Below are positions 5,288 to 11,868 of a DNA stretch of 37,215 bases, piece after piece. Source of the stretch: a virus; the IMG/VR virus record IMGVR_UViG_3300028025_003492, positions 1 through 37,215 of that record, one strand, 5' to 3'. The position numbers were made by a program, and so were the translations under genes. The notes beneath the pieces were generated by a model that searched no databases, had not been told where the DNA came from, and was given only the letters and a program-made list of their open reading frames with translations. Numbering within the stretch: position 1 is the stretch's first letter; the number at the start of each line of letters is the position of its first letter.

Positions 5288-5806
5288 ATGAACCAGAAGA
5301 ATGAGATACGGGTTGGCTTTGCTATCTTCGTTGCCATTGTCATCTTGATGACGATTGTTGAGATTATTCTGGTAGGTAGGGCTGAGCAGAACATACAACC
5401 AGAACAAACAACTAAGCAAAGTGTTCGTTCGTTCGTTGTGCCGAAGGATACTAAGCCTACCGCTGGTAAGGCTTTACCCGTTAGGAAGCCACAGAAGCGC
5501 ATCTCACGGTCTAAGGTACGCACCGTGAACGTGGACTCCAAGGCTAAGCGTTATGCCCTTACGTTGGTGTCTAGCCCTGCTCAGATGGCTTGCCTGCTCC
5601 CATTGTGGGAGAAGGAGTCCGGCTGGTCACCCACATCGGACAATCCTACGTCCTCAGCCTACGGTATCCCACAAATCTTGGGGCTTGAGGCTAGGACAGG
5701 GGACGATTACCGAGCACAAGTGCGGGCTGGGCTGGGCTACATCAAGCATAGGTATGGCACGCCCTGTCGGGCGTGGGCGTTCTGGCAGAACAATCGGTGG
5801 TACTGA
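5288..5806 (+). CDS. membrane-anchored transglycosylase-like (lysozyme-fold) protein
   Basis: ATG at 5288 follows GGTAGGGATCT. The 172-residue product has one membrane segment at about 9-29 (hydrophobic, after a basic N-terminus), a Pro/Lys-rich linker (50-85), and a lysozyme-fold domain at about 86-172. The domain shows WEKESGW (107-113; E110 is the expected catalytic acid), NPTSSAYGIPQI (119-130) and GLGYIKHRYG with AFWQNNRWY at the end. This is the pattern of the small actinobacterial transglycosylase domain that cleaves peptidoglycan glycan strands. A signal-anchor would place it on the outer face of the membrane. It lies in the early accessory block, far from the endolysin and holin at 13.8-14.8 kb. 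Lysis aid, superinfection exclusion or secreted wall remodelling are possible. Confidence 0.8.
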   Translation: MNQKNEIRVGFAIFVAIVILMTIVEIILVGRAEQNIQPEQTTKQSVRSFVVPKDTKPTAGKALPVRKPQKRISRSKVRTVNVDSKAKRYALTLVSSPAQMACLLPLWEKESGWSPTSDNPTSSAYGIPQILGLEARTGDDYRAQVRAGLGYIKHRYGTPCRAWAFWQNNRWY

Positions 5807-6024
5807 TGTATTGGTCTTTCGCCCTTGCTGCCGGTTCTATGACTGGCTTGTGGATTGCTGGGAAGCGACCCCTGCAAGGCTGGGTGGTACTGCTGGGAAT
5901 GGAAGTGTTGTGGTGCTGGTACTCAGTAGCAACCAAACAGTACGGGCTGGGTATCCTATGCTTAGCCTATGGAATAATCTACTTTGCCAACACGATCAGA
6001 GAGTGGAGGAAGCGTGAGCAATAG
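5806..6024 (+). CDS. small multi-pass membrane protein (72 aa)
   Basis: ATG at 5806 overlaps the TGA of the transglycosylase gene, so the two are coupled. Three hydrophobic segments are visible (about 3-18, 25-44 and 47-64), separated by short polar turns (GKRPLQG and ATKQYG), with a charged tail IREWRKREQ. The W-x-x-G-K/R-x-x-x-x-G-W layout is familiar from membrane proteins of actinobacterial phages with no known function. Because it follows a wall-cutting enzyme, a holin-like or export role is possible; sequence alone does not prove this. Confidence 0.7.
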   Translation: MYWSFALAAGSMTGLWIAGKRPLQGWVVLLGMEVLWCWYSVATKQYGLGILCLAYGIIYFANTIREWRKREQ

Positions 6025-6187
6025 GGGTGAAGGGTACAAGTACCAACTGGTACTGACCAGAGATGGGCGCAAGTGCGCCACCATGTACGGTAATGATTTT
6101 GATGAGATCACAGAAGTAAAAGTGAACGCCACATTTGATGGTTACCACGCTGAACTCACTGAACTTGACGTAGAAGATAAGAAGTAA
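6014..6187 (+). CDS. small hypothetical protein (57 aa)
   Basis: The start is GTG at 6014, which follows GTGGAGGAAGC and lies in the last codons of the upstream gene; an in-frame ATG at 5984 is further inside it and less likely. The product (SNRGEGYKYQLVLTRDGR...) looks like a small all-beta domain ending in an acidic helix. It is the last gene of the plus-strand block, with a tandem pair of TAA-type stops before the hairpin region. Confidence 0.55.
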   Translation: MSNRGEGYKYQLVLTRDGRKCATMYGNDFDEITEVKVNATFDGYHAELTELDVEDKK

Positions 6188-6201
6188 TAACCTAAAGATG
6201 T

Positions 6202-6272
6202 TGCCGGAACTCACTGCCCCCTAGTCGGTGAACCAACGGCACGCCACACCAAACTTTACCTCTCTGGTGTGG
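6202..6272 (+). other. structured 3' region: nested and adjacent hairpins
   Basis: TGCCG (6202-6206) pairs with CGGCA (6237-6241) and encloses TCACTG (6211-6216) paired with CGGTGA (6226-6231, one G-U). Next comes CCACACCA (6244-6251) paired with TGGTGTGG (6265-6272). With the terminator at 6282-6308 this gives a compact string of hairpins at the end of the plus-strand transcript. It could stabilise the mRNA 3' end or be released as a small RNA. No known RNA family is recognised. Confidence 0.5.
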
Positions 6273-6281
6273 ACACAGAAG

Positions 6282-6312
6282 AACCCCAGTCCTGCTCCGG
6301 CTGGGGTTTTTC
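6282..6312 (+). terminator. intrinsic terminator ending the plus-strand block
   Basis: AACCCCAG (6282-6289), 11-base loop, CTGGGGTT (6301-6308) followed by TTTTC. A strong stem and a T run in the plus direction. It lies between two converging gene blocks. In the minus direction the stem is followed by CTTCTGTG, a poor run, so it acts mainly on plus-strand transcripts. A GTTTAAAC copy follows at 6316. Confidence 0.85.
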
Positions 6313-6327
6313 TATGTTTAAACGAGT

Positions 6328-7011
6328 TTAACTATTGCGTGATGTTTCCACTGCCGCCTGAGCATTAGACTTAACGCGACGTGAACCGAGCCCATCCCAA
6401 GGTGTGTCACCACCAGTGAGTTCAACGATACGTTCCACGGCACGATCGACCCTTGCTTTCAGGGCATGAACAGTGATCTCAAGTTCCATCGCTGCCAGTT
6501 CCTCACTCATCTTATCCAAGTAAAGGAACTCTAGTGCTGAGCGTTGCTCAACAGATAGTTTGGGTAGAACTTTCTCAATGTCAATAGCCATAGCGGGAAG
6601 GTTCCCACCTGTTGATGGTTCCCTTGGTGGCTTACGTCCACCCTCTGGCTCACCACGCAGGGTTTCACGCCATGATCCGTCATAAACTAGGGGCAGGAGT
6701 TCGCGGACAAGCCCGCGATTGAAGAACCACTCATCGGTGTGGTGGTAGCCACACACCTGGGCCTTCATCTTCCGACAGAACCGCTCACCCTGCTTGTGCA
6801 TACGCTTATTCAGAATCCACACGTTAGTTTTGAGAACCTTCTCGTCCTCAGCACTAAGCCACTCAGCGACACGGCGGTGGTTGTGGTAGCCCCACTCAAT
6901 CAGGTCGGAGCGGATGTCGTCTGCCTCAACGTAGCCCGAATACCTTCGGGCAAGGTTGGTAGCAACAGGGTATGCGTGTTGGAGGAAGTCTGGATGCAGG
7001 TACTCGGTCAT
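6328..7011 (-). CDS. sigma-factor-like DNA-binding protein
   Basis: The 227-residue product has two helical domains separated by a Gly/Pro-rich linker (about 117-138). Residues 10-75 resemble sigma region 2 (YVEADDIRSDLIEWGYHNHR, then an aromatic helix). Residues 143-198 resemble sigma region 4 (DIEKVLPKLSVEQRSALEFL, then ALKARVDRAVERI as the HTH). This is the layout of small sigma factors and of sigma-like proteins in actinobacterial phages. It could direct RNA polymerase to phage promoters or act as a late activator. The start ATG overlaps the stop of the exonuclease gene (ATGA). Region 2 is weak, so an unrelated HTH regulator remains possible. Confidence 0.55.
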   Translation of the reverse strand: MTEYLHPDFLQHAYPVATNLARRYSGYVEADDIRSDLIEWGYHNHRRVAEWLSAEDEKVLKTNVWILNKRMHKQGERFCRKMKAQVCGYHHTDEWFFNRGLVRELLPLVYDGSWRETLRGEPEGGRKPPREPSTGGNLPAMAIDIEKVLPKLSVEQRSALEFLYLDKMSEELAAMELEITVHALKARVDRAVERIVELTGGDTPWDGLGSRRVKSNAQAAVETSRNS

Positions 7012-7763
7012 TTTGCACCACGCATCTCAGTGCCACGCAGTTGGGATTTACCTTTAGACCAAGCACCACAAGAACGGCACTGGTATCTTTGGTACACGGC
7101 AGTGGCGGTGTATGCCTGACCACGTTTGGTGAGTCTGCTTTCACCACAGCGAGGGCAACAGCCCTCAACACCACTGAACAACTCGTGTGATGGGTGGTCT
7201 TTGATCCACGAACCGAGCCGGTCGTACAGTTTCTCGGTTAGGCGCACGTCTTGGATGTTGTACTTCTTCATCAACGCCCAAGCTTTCACATCACCAGCCA
7301 TGCACTTGACCCACAGTTCGTGCCCTGTGTGCGGTGTTTTCTGTCCGATACCAAGTTGATCGGAGACGTGTTGCAGTTTGTTTGATGGGAAACGGAACTG
7401 CGACTTGACCACCTTGAGCAAGTCCACGTTCTTGAACGGACTTGGTGGGTTCATGCCAGCAAGTACAAACTCTCGCTGAAAGTGTTTGATATCAAACGTA
7501 ACACCATTGTAGGTCACAACAATGTCGGCCTCATCAAGTAGCCTGTGTGCCTGCTTCACCATCTTGGCATGGCCATCGTGGTGATCTGAATAAAACTCTA
7601 CGTTCCTATCGCCATACCACTTGGCGGCGAATGAGATGACTGACGTGGTGTCCATCAGTTGCGATAGGGATACGTTCTGTTGCCACAGACCCCAAACGTG
7701 CGCCAAGTTTGGACTGGTTTCCAGATCGGTGACGAGGATGCGTGGCTTGTTTGTTTCCGGCAT
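7008..7763 (-). CDS. RNase H-like 3'-5' exonuclease with C-terminal zinc ribbon
   Basis: The product shows the DEDDy exonuclease signature: D13 and E15 in VTDLETSPN, D91 in YNGVTFDIKHF, and Y168-x3-D172 in KKYNIQDVRL. Together these bind two metal ions for 3'-5' nucleic-acid hydrolysis. It resembles the stand-alone RNase_H_2/YprB-like exonuclease group rather than a polymerase. A zinc ribbon follows (C203, C206, C229, C232). ATG at 7763 has GGAAGG upstream. It sits among replication genes and ends by overlapping the sigma-like gene. Likely proofreading, repair or degradation of host DNA. Confidence 0.82.
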   Translation of the reverse strand: MPETNKPRILVTDLETSPNLAHVWGLWQQNVSLSQLMDTTSVISFAAKWYGDRNVEFYSDHHDGHAKMVKQAHRLLDEADIVVTYNGVTFDIKHFQREFVLAGMNPPSPFKNVDLLKVVKSQFRFPSNKLQHVSDQLGIGQKTPHTGHELWVKCMAGDVKAWALMKKYNIQDVRLTEKLYDRLGSWIKDHPSHELFSGVEGCCPRCGESRLTKRGQAYTATAVYQRYQCRSCGAWSKGKSQLRGTEMRGAK

Positions 7764-7820
7764 TGGTATGCCTTCCGTTAAGTAGCCCCCAGTTGCAGGG
7801 CGAAGTTCAGAGTAGTCGGG

Positions 7821-8267
7821 TTAGATGTCGTCAATGATTTCAATGTTGGCAACGTAGCCAACCACATCAACAAGGTTGTCGCGCTTCTCAAGGTGAGCAT
7901 CACGACTAATCTTTTGTAAAACATTCAACCAGCACACATCGCGTGCGTCTAGGTCAAGGTCAATGTCGTACTTGCGGTTCAGGTAGGCAGTCCACATCTC
8001 AGCGGTGCAACCGTGGTTGTCCGCTGGGTGGCCGTAGGTGTCTTGCCTTGCACCGTTCACAATCTCATCAGCCTCAGTAAGGACAGCCGACTTAACCTTC
8101 TTGCTTTCCTTGCGGTAATCATCCCACTGGTGGGGGTCTATGGATTTGCGGGCGGAACTTGTACCAAAACCAGTCCAGCTTGCAGATCCGACTTTACTAC
8201 CCGAAACCCACTGTCGCGGAGAAGGTTCAGCACCTGCTCCCATTCCGTTCGAGTCACTCACAATCAT
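7821..8267 (-). CDS. DUF6378-like protein (148 aa)
   Basis: ATG at 8267 has a strong GAAAGGACGG ribosome site. The N-terminal 55 residues are Gly/Ser-rich and low in complexity. The C-terminal domain (about 60-148) reads LTEADEIVNGARQDTYGHPADN, ARDVCWLNVLQKISRDAH and DNLVDVVGYVANIE. I associate this with the phage domain DUF6378. The E-x-x-x-x-R-x-x-x-Y-G and R-D-N-x-x-D-x-x-G-Y motifs recall MazG-type nucleotide hydrolases, but that is inference. The long N-terminal extension is unusual. It lies between primase and exonuclease. Confidence 0.65.
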   Translation of the reverse strand: MIVSDSNGMGAGAEPSPRQWVSGSKVGSASWTGFGTSSARKSIDPHQWDDYRKESKKVKSAVLTEADEIVNGARQDTYGHPADNHGCTAEMWTAYLNRKYDIDLDLDARDVCWLNVLQKISRDAHLEKRDNLVDVVGYVANIEIIDDI

Positions 8268-8281
8268 CCGTCCTTTCGTTA

Positions 8282-8959
8282 TTAGAATGGTGGTTCATCT
8301 TCATCAACTGGTGGCTTGAGTAAGTCCAAGACATACTGTGGCCCTTGCTTTAACACTGTGCTGTTTAAATCTTCACCTGCTGGCAGGTAAATAATCCTTG
8401 CCCAAGGTAGTGCGTCAATGATCCTGTTAGCCAAACGCAAACCAGGGTTCTCACCGTTCTCCTTCACATCATTATCGGCCATGATGTAGATGTTCTCAAA
8501 GCCTTCAAAGCAACGTGTGAAGTAATCCTTCCACATTTCCACACCGGCAACACCAACAGCGGACACACCAACCACTGAATCCATCACGAGGGTGTCAAGT
8601 TCTCCCTCACAGATAGCGATAGAACTATCTGAGTTGTGAAACGCTTTAACATTGAACAAGTGTGCTCGTTGCCCTGTTGGTACAAGGTACTTCGGTTGCC
8701 TGTGTTCTTCTAGGAACCTGAACTTGAAACCGACTGGCCCCGTTGGGGTCAGGTAGGGAATGGACAGCATCCCCTGGTATGGTTCGTGCCCTGGTTCAGG
8801 CACTTCCACGCTTCCAAGCCGGTAGTTGCTTATGGCTTGCTCGTCCAGTCCCCTTTCTAGCAGATAGGAATGAGCCTTCTCTGACAACTGCTTCTCGTAG
8901 GCTTTCGTAGCTCGCTCCTGTGATTTCTTCGACAAGCCTGACGGCAGTACTGAAGTCAC
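8282..8959 (-). CDS. DNA primase, Toprim catalytic part
   Basis: Residues 1-50 match the start of the primase polymerase domain (AHSYLLERGLDEQAISNYRLG, as in DnaG). The Toprim core follows: E118 in ICEGELDTLV and D162/D164 in IYIMADNDVK, with WARIIYLPAGEDLN after. These residues bind the metal ions used to make RNA primers. The protein lacks its own zinc domain, which is encoded by the gene just upstream; the two overlap by 164 bases in different frames. ATG at 8959 lies inside that gene. It either works with the separate zinc-binding protein or is also made by a frameshift. Confidence 0.85.
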   Translation of the reverse strand: MTSVLPSGLSKKSQERATKAYEKQLSEKAHSYLLERGLDEQAISNYRLGSVEVPEPGHEPYQGMLSIPYLTPTGPVGFKFRFLEEHRQPKYLVPTGQRAHLFNVKAFHNSDSSIAICEGELDTLVMDSVVGVSAVGVAGVEMWKDYFTRCFEGFENIYIMADNDVKENGENPGLRLANRIIDALPWARIIYLPAGEDLNSTVLKQGPQYVLDLLKPPVDEDEPPF

Positions 8960-9158
8960 AATGCTCCTGTTCCCTAACTATTGAAATCGAATCGCCCTTA
9001 ACACCGCAAGTGAAGCAGTAGTAGAGCCCCTTATCCGGGTTGACACACCCACTGTTGTGCCTATCGCCGTGGAATACACACTTGATTGACTTGTCACCAC
9101 CATGATCGGGTACTTTATCAAACCCGTAGTGGATTAAAACTTTACTTATCGTGCTCAT
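8796..9158 (-). CDS. DNA primase, CHC2 zinc-finger part
   Basis: The product has the CHC2 zinc finger of primases: C27-x2-H30 (CVFHGDRHNSG), then C48-x2-C51 (YYCFTCGVKGD). This domain senses template sequence for priming. Residues 52-96 continue as the helical segment normally joining the zinc domain to the polymerase domain (DFSTAVRLVEEITGASY). The frame then leaves primase homology and becomes basic (SARKGTGRASHKQLPAWKRG) over the overlap with the Toprim gene. The relation of frames (Toprim is +1) leaves open a fused product. Confidence 0.85.
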   Translation of the reverse strand: MSTISKVLIHYGFDKVPDHGGDKSIKCVFHGDRHNSGCVNPDKGLYYCFTCGVKGDSISIVREQEHCDFSTAVRLVEEITGASYESLREAVVREGSFLSARKGTGRASHKQLPAWKRGSA

Positions 9159-9349
9159 AGGATGCGGAACACTGGCTCACAAGGGTCTCCACCCTCATCG
9201 TATTCTTCCCGTTCTTCATCAGTCAGATAATCGTAGCCACCATCATGGGTAGCGCAGTATTGCTTACTGATCCAACCCTTGCTGATACCAAAGGTAACCC
9301 AGTCGGCCCTATCGTTCCACTCTTTAGTGGTCATTGCGTTACTGTTCAT
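9155..9349 (-). CDS. small conserved phage protein (64 aa)
   Basis: The product ends in the pattern ISKGWISKQYCATHDGGYDY and DPCEPVFRIL. I recall this C-A-T-H-D-G-G motif with a final D-P-C as common in small actinobacterial phage proteins; the Cys/His residues could bind a metal. ATG at 9349 overlaps the upstream gene by 11 bases, and an ATG five codons later is possible. A GTTTAAAC copy (9351-9358) lies directly upstream of the start. It overlaps the primase zinc-finger start by four bases. Function unknown. Confidence 0.7.
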   Translation of the reverse strand: MNSNAMTTKEWNDRADWVTFGISKGWISKQYCATHDGGYDYLTDEEREEYDEGGDPCEPVFRIL

Positions 9350-9725
9350 TGTTTAAACCGCTCATTAGATGTAGTAGTTGATGCAAAGGTATCACGCACA
9401 TCGCGTCAAGGGTATTCCGTTGCCTCATCTTACGGACAACAACACCAAACACCCTGCCCCTGTTCCCTCTAGCCTCAGACCAGTTGCCTGCTTCAAGTTC
9501 TGCCTGACGTAACCAGTTGGCCCACTCAGGTGTCTTAACATCCTTAGCCTCAAGCACAAGAACCGTGTGCCCCAGATCAATGTGAAGATCACCTTCGTCT
9601 TTAGCACCAGTTTGAGCGGTGCGTTCCACTGCCCAACCGTTCTGTGCCATACCAGTCCAGCCACGAATGTGGCCGAGCAGGTCTGTTTCAAACTTGGTTC
9701 CTTTACGCTTATTCGCTGAACTCAT
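9339..9725 (-). CDS. PD-(D/E)XK endonuclease, Holliday-junction-resolvase-like
   Basis: The 128-residue product has the conserved order of resolvase-type nucleases: E13 in KRKGTKFETDLL, D46 in GAKDEGDLHI, and E59-x-K61 in VLVLEAKDVK, with a following helix WANWLRQAELEAGN. These are the metal-binding PD-(D/E)XK residues. The size and the K-R-K-G-T-x-F-E start fit phage homologues of archaeal Hjc-type resolvases. It probably resolves branched replication or packaging intermediates. It overlaps the helicase stop as ATGA. Confidence 0.78.
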   Translation of the reverse strand: MSSANKRKGTKFETDLLGHIRGWTGMAQNGWAVERTAQTGAKDEGDLHIDLGHTVLVLEAKDVKTPEWANWLRQAELEAGNWSEARGNRGRVFGVVVRKMRQRNTLDAMCVIPLHQLLHLMSGLNNEQ

Positions 9726-10582
9726 ACCACACTATCCCAAAACTGTTGAAGTGCTGGTGCCAGTTGCACCGCTGGTGCAGGAATAGAAGACTGGTAGTCC
9801 ATTGCATCCTGAATCTGCATCCGTGGGGCATCCACGAACAGGGACACATGGCTACGGGCTTGTGCATCGGCTGGCCCTGAACGGTTCTTAACAGTGGCAA
9901 CCTTTAGTTCCCTAGCCATCTCGTCGTAGGCGAGAGTGAGGATTACTTCTGGGAGTTGCGAGACTTTACCGAGGATTGCTTTACGGGGTGGGCACTCGCC
10001 TGCGTTGGACGTGTTCTCACTGACGTGGTGGAGCAGGATGATCCCCGCTTCCGTTGAACGGGCGACGTGGTGCAACGCCCGACTGATCTCACGCATACCG
10101 GCATACTCATCCAAGTGTTCGGCCACTACATTGTAGAGGGAGTCAATAACAATGATCTCTGGTGGACAACCCCACATCTCGGTGAACGCCATTGTCTCAA
10201 GGTCAATGTCATCCAAGGTGGGTGAAGGGTCGAAGCACCAACGAATGTTCTGCAATCCTGTTACTTGTTCGGTGTAGTAGTCGGCACCTGAGCCACTGAT
10301 ACCAGCCTCAACAATGTCCACCGCATCACCGGTTAGCATCGCGGCTACACGGTTAACAATGGTTGAAGCATCGGTGTCTGCACTAAAGAACAGGGTGGGG
10401 ATGTTGTGCTGAGCCACATACCACAACGCAAGCAGGGTTTTCATGTTCCCTGGTGCGGCGGCGATCATGGTTACTTGCCCACGTCGGAGCCTCACACCTG
10501 CCTGCGTCAGGCTTGGTGTCAGGTCTGGCAGTGGTCTGCCTGACTCACCACTAAGCATGATGGTTTGGGCCAGGGACTTCAC
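9722..10582 (-). CDS. DnaB-type RecA-fold ATPase (replicative helicase core)
   Basis: The 286-residue protein is the RecA-like core without the DnaB N-terminal domain. Walker A is AAAPGNMKT (41-49), with Met in place of the usual Gly before Lys48-Thr49; a Walker B is at 143-147 (IIVID) and a LLHHVSEN segment follows at 183-190 like the DnaB H3/H4 region. GTG start (GTGA overlap with the RHH stop). The altered P-loop is a point to note; Lys and Thr are kept. It would unwind DNA at the fork or load onto ssDNA. KaiC/RepA-like ATPases are the alternative. Confidence 0.78.
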   Translation of the reverse strand: MKSLAQTIMLSGESGRPLPDLTPSLTQAGVRLRRGQVTMIAAAPGNMKTLLALWYVAQHNIPTLFFSADTDASTIVNRVAAMLTGDAVDIVEAGISGSGADYYTEQVTGLQNIRWCFDPSPTLDDIDLETMAFTEMWGCPPEIIVIDSLYNVVAEHLDEYAGMREISRALHHVARSTEAGIILLHHVSENTSNAGECPPRKAILGKVSQLPEVILTLAYDEMARELKVATVKNRSGPADAQARSHVSLFVDAPRMQIQDAMDYQSSIPAPAVQLAPALQQFWDSVV

Positions 10583-10749
10583 GCCTTACTCCACCAACGC
10601 TTAGGTACTGGCTGTCCACCTGTTTGAACAAAGTTCACAAGGGCCTGACGCACCACGTTGGATGCTGTGGTTTCTTTCTTGTCAGCAAGGTCAACAATGG
10701 CCTGCCAAATCTCGTCGTTGATTCGGACGTTACGGATTGGTGTGTTCAT
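10579..10749 (-). CDS. ribbon-helix-helix DNA-binding protein (56 aa)
   Basis: The start is taken at ATG 10749, with GGTGGAAGAA upstream; a TTG four codons earlier is the alternative. The sequence NTPIRNVRINDEIWQAIVDL followed by TTASNVVRQALVNFV shows the ribbon-helix-helix pattern: a short strand (RNVRI), helix 1 and helix 2. This class binds DNA as a dimer through paired strands and often recognises palindromes. It sits just upstream of the helicase gene in the operon, suggesting control of replication genes. The C-terminus ends KRWWSKA, echoing KRWWKK of the upstream neighbour. Confidence 0.7.
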   Translation of the reverse strand: MNTPIRNVRINDEIWQAIVDLADKKETTASNVVRQALVNFVQTGGQPVPKRWWSKA

Positions 10750-10937
10750 TTCTTCCACCAACGCTTCTTCTCGTACACAGCCAACTCAAGGTTCGCTGTC
10801 TGGTTCCAAAGAATGTCAATCATATCGTTCATAATGTCCAGTTCTTCGGCAATCGCGGCCAGTTGATAGTCCGTTTCGAACGCGTAGTCTTTGAGGGCTA
10901 GGCGCTTGGGCTTCACCAACTCAATCTTTTTCGCCAT
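10746..10937 (-). CDS. small helical protein (63 aa)
   Basis: ATG at 10937 has GAGAAGGAACG upstream. The product (MAKKIELVKPKRLALKDYAF...) has a basic N-terminus, a long helix with heptad hydrophobics (LAAIAEELDIMNDMIDILWN), and ends KKRWWKK. No family recognised. The stop overlaps the RHH start as ATGA. A 13-base sequence, TCCACCAACGCTT, is shared with the end of the RHH gene (about 10590 and 10753) and encodes the shared Trp-Trp ending. Confidence 0.65.
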   Translation of the reverse strand: MAKKIELVKPKRLALKDYAFETDYQLAAIAEELDIMNDMIDILWNQTANLELAVYEKKRWWKK

Positions 10938-11274
10938 GTCGTTCCTTCTCTAATAGTATTTCTCTTAGGGCTTGCGTGTTGCTTTGCATCGCAAGGTTTG
11001 GATCACCGTTGACCATGAGGGCAACAGCGGAAGCGTAAGCATCTGACATTCCCATGAGGTAACATCTCATGCGCACGTTCTTTGATGAGTTACCAATAAA
11101 CTTTGTGGCCAGTGAACTTGACTGGTCGCGGAAAGCTTCAAGCAACTCAACATAATCAACGGAATCATCCATCTCCCAGCAACCCTCTTGGTCGCTCAAT
11201 GTATCTACCGTCCTCGTGGGGCTGGTGCTGACAAAAGCAGGAGTCGTACTGATCCTTCGGTCGAAGTTCATCAT
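10921..11274 (-). CDS. hypothetical protein (117 aa)
   Basis: The start is placed at ATG 11274 because GAGGATTGCG precedes the ATGATG pair; an ATG at 11286 has no ribosome site. The first 35 residues are Thr/Ser-rich and without clear structure. The rest is helical (DDSVDYVELLEAFRDQSSSL, then MGMSDAYASAVALMVNGD), ending LLEKERHGEKD. No recognised domain. The 3' end overlaps the next gene by 17 bases. Confidence 0.55.
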   Translation of the reverse strand: MMNFDRRISTTPAFVSTSPTRTVDTLSDQEGCWEMDDSVDYVELLEAFRDQSSSLATKFIGNSSKNVRMRCYLMGMSDAYASAVALMVNGDPNLAMQSNTQALREILLEKERHGEKD

Positions 11275-11316
11275 CGCAATCCTCATGCTTGTTAACAGAA
11301 CAAGGAGTGCAAATCA

Positions 11317-11676
11317 TTAGACGAATACCGGCTTGCACTTGTTCGGGTCATCCTTGTCAGTGTTGCAGAACCATGCAGTCCACGGGCCATTCTTGCCAAC
11401 ACCGGTACGGTGAACCCGCGCACCATGTGAACACGTCGGTACACCTTGCTGTGCTGGCTGGTCTTGTGGAACAATCTTGGTTCCAGGGAAAGCAGCGGCA
11501 ATCACCGCTGGTACTGGTTCTTCACCGTTGTACTGGGCGATCAGGTTCGCCACTGATGGGAACATGTTGAACGCTTCGAGTCGGGTGAGGAACGTGGCAG
11601 GGTCATCACCACGGATGGTGAACAGGTCACCGTTGATCTTGGTGGTGAAACTGATTGGTGCTTCGGCGTTGGACAT
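11317..11676 (-). CDS. hypothetical protein with C-terminal Cys/His motif (119 aa)
   Basis: ATG at 11676 shares a base with the upstream stop (TAATG) after GGAAGGTAAG. The N-terminal 60 residues read like a small alpha/beta domain (ISFTTKINGDLFTIRGDD...). The C-terminal part has CSHGARVHRTGVGKNGPWTA then WFCNTDKDDPNKCKPVF, a C-x-H ... C-x9-C pattern that may bind zinc. It lies next to the RecB-like nuclease and may take part in recombination or ssDNA handling, by context only. Confidence 0.6.
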   Translation of the reverse strand: MSNAEAPISFTTKINGDLFTIRGDDPATFLTRLEAFNMFPSVANLIAQYNGEEPVPAVIAAAFPGTKIVPQDQPAQQGVPTCSHGARVHRTGVGKNGPWTAWFCNTDKDDPNKCKPVFV

Positions 11677-11868
11677 TACTTACCTTCCTTGTCAATGATG
11701 TGCCTAGTGAGGTTTAGCAGGCTTTCACCGATTGCAATTAGTGCGAAAGCTTGAGCGCGAAAGTAGTGATCTTCGCCCCATTCCGTACCTTCCATTGCTG
11801 TTTCGGCCTTGTCTAAGAGATCAATGGCCCTGGCTTCATAGTCGTCGTTCATTACTTACCTTCCTTGT
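11674..11868 (-). repeat. 19-bp repeat at two successive gene junctions
   Basis: CATTACTTACCTTCCTTGT occurs at 11674-11692 and again at 11850-11868. On the minus strand each copy encodes the end of one gene (KEGK, stop TAA), a GGAAGG ribosome site and the ATG of the next gene. The identical junctions suggest a duplicated translation-coupling cassette or insertion of the 58-residue gene between two older neighbours. Confidence 0.8.
11676..11852 (-). CDS. small helical protein (58 aa)
   Basis: ATG at 11852 follows GGAAGGTAAGTA and overlaps the nuclease stop. The product (MNDDYEARAIDLLDKAETAM..., ending LLNLTRHIIDKEGK) is an amphipathic helical pair with a central Trp-Gly-Glu-Asp-His turn. No family recognised. 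It is bracketed by the two copies of the 19-bp junction repeat and has the same last residues as the upstream nuclease (KEGK), as though inserted with its own start signal. Confidence 0.6.
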   Translation of the reverse strand: MNDDYEARAIDLLDKAETAMEGTEWGEDHYFRAQAFALIAIGESLLNLTRHIIDKEGK

